From Chaetorhynchus papuensis (Eukaryota > Chordata > Aves > Passeriformes > Rhipiduridae), in NCBI GenBank assembly GCA_013396525.1, contig VWYX01000383.1:113526-177525 (forward strand): a DNA stretch of 64,000 nucleotides. Reading direction: 5' to 3'. This document shows, in pieces, positions 63,166-64,000 of this stretch (positions are counted from its first letter, which is position 1; each line of letters begins with the position of its first letter). The position numbers and the translations under genes are program-made. The notes below the pieces were generated by a model. That model did no database searches and was not told the DNA's origin. It saw nothing but the letters and a program-made list of their open reading frames with translations.

Positions 63166-63622
63166 GCAAAGGGAGCTTGAGGAGAGGCTGGAGAAGGCTG
63201 AAGCAACCATCCAGGGCCCCTCTGATCCAAAGGGAATCAATTTTCCTGCAGGATTCCATGGACACACCTCTGGCAACTGCACAGTTTGTGTTTGTTCACT
63301 GGAAGCTTCCCCGGAAACATCCAAGGGAAATGTCAGGCAAATAATTTCTCATTTGTTCTCTCTATAACAGAGTGATATTTCCTTAACACTCTCTTCTTCT
63401 CTCCTATGATACCACTTTGGTTCAAAATTGCCAGTTTGCCTGGAATTCTTGACAATTTAACCCAAAAACCGTAGAACTGCACTGCTCTGCTGAGATAAAG
63501 ACTTTCTCCCCGTGCTTTATATCTTCCAAGAACTGTACTGCATATAAATGCTAATCCACCAGGATGTGTACATTATCCATCATGGGATGTTCCAGATGAT
63601 AGGGTATATATTTTTCCTATTT

Positions 63623-63699
63623 CCCCCCCCCCCCCCCCCCTGCAGCTCCCCTGGGAAATCACACAACTCAGTATCTTCAACCCCCCCCCCCCCCCCCCC
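63623..63699. repeat. Paired poly-C runs of 18 and 19 bases (GRK3 intron 2)
   Basis: C18 at 63623-63640 and C19 at 63681-63699, 40 bp apart. Poly-G on the sense strand. The stated lengths may be limited by sequencing accuracy. Confidence 0.9.
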
Positions 63700-64000
63700 A
63701 AGAAAGGCAGGCAGGGGGATCAGGCTGCAGCCCAACAAAGAAATGCTCAATTATTCCTCATCAAAAGAAAATCCAAAATGAATGCATGCATTTTGATGGT
63801 GCCTTTGGATACTCTTTATCCCTGCCACCAAGACAGACAACTCCAGTGCACAGAAAATCTACAGCAGGAGCTCCAGCAACACCCCTCAAAACGATCTTCA
63901 ATGTAATTCATGCCAAGCATCACTTTATTTTCCCACAAAATAAGAGGGCGTTGAAAGAAATGTAGCTTCCAGTAACACTGAAATTACGACATAATAAAGA

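Larger units (their letters stand above)
55857..64000 (-). other. GRK3 intron 2 (partial, at least 8.1 kb)
   Basis: The two 5' exons expected next were searched for by motif (SVMQKYLEER, MADLEAV) and not seen. The stretch holds several CR1 pieces and two poly-C runs, listed separately; otherwise no structure that I recognise. Confidence 0.75.

Noticed and set aside
56000..64000. GRK3 exons 1 and 2
   Set aside because: Searched for the expected peptide motifs on the minus strand and found none; presumed beyond the window.

Overview
This is vertebrate nuclear DNA, most likely from a bird. Genes are split into short exons with GT/AG introns, the coding part is GC-rich, and about twenty pieces of CR1-type LINE (the dominant avian retroposon) are scattered through introns and one 3' UTR. 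Two protein genes lie head-to-tail on the minus strand, so transcription runs from high to low coordinates: GRK3 (ADRBK2, a G-protein-coupled-receptor kinase) and then MYO18B (unconventional myosin XVIIIB). The same order and relative orientation is known at human 22q12.1, which supports both calls.

GRK3 occupies roughly 23.3-64 kb. Nineteen coding exons (3-21 of the usual 21) were placed by translation and splice sites. They give residues 64-688 without a gap or frameshift and end at a TAG at 29260-29262. Exons 1 and 2 were not found; the 8.1 kb from 55.86 kb to the window end is intron. The 3' UTR is inferred to run about 6 kb to an AATAAA at 23302-23307 followed by a GT-rich element.

About 1.1 kb separates that poly(A) site from a CpG-rich promoter at about 21.3-22.3 kb that should drive MYO18B. 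Twenty-one MYO18B exons (2-22) were placed between 20939 and 1063. They encode 1197 residues: a Lys/Glu/Pro-rich N-terminal extension and nearly all of the motor domain. The converter end, IQ region and coiled coil lie beyond position 1. All exon phases agree.

The most notable features are in MYO18B. The exon 8 splice donor is the last unit of a seven-copy 18-bp tandem repeat, so spare donors follow it, all in frame. The P-loop lysine is an arginine. The first coding exon ends at a GA rather than a GT dinucleotide. Retention of intron 19 would keep the reading frame open for 286 codons through a degenerate GATC-rich satellite. I see no operon, CRISPR, phage or other system-like cluster, no tRNA or rRNA, and no undescribed multi-gene system.
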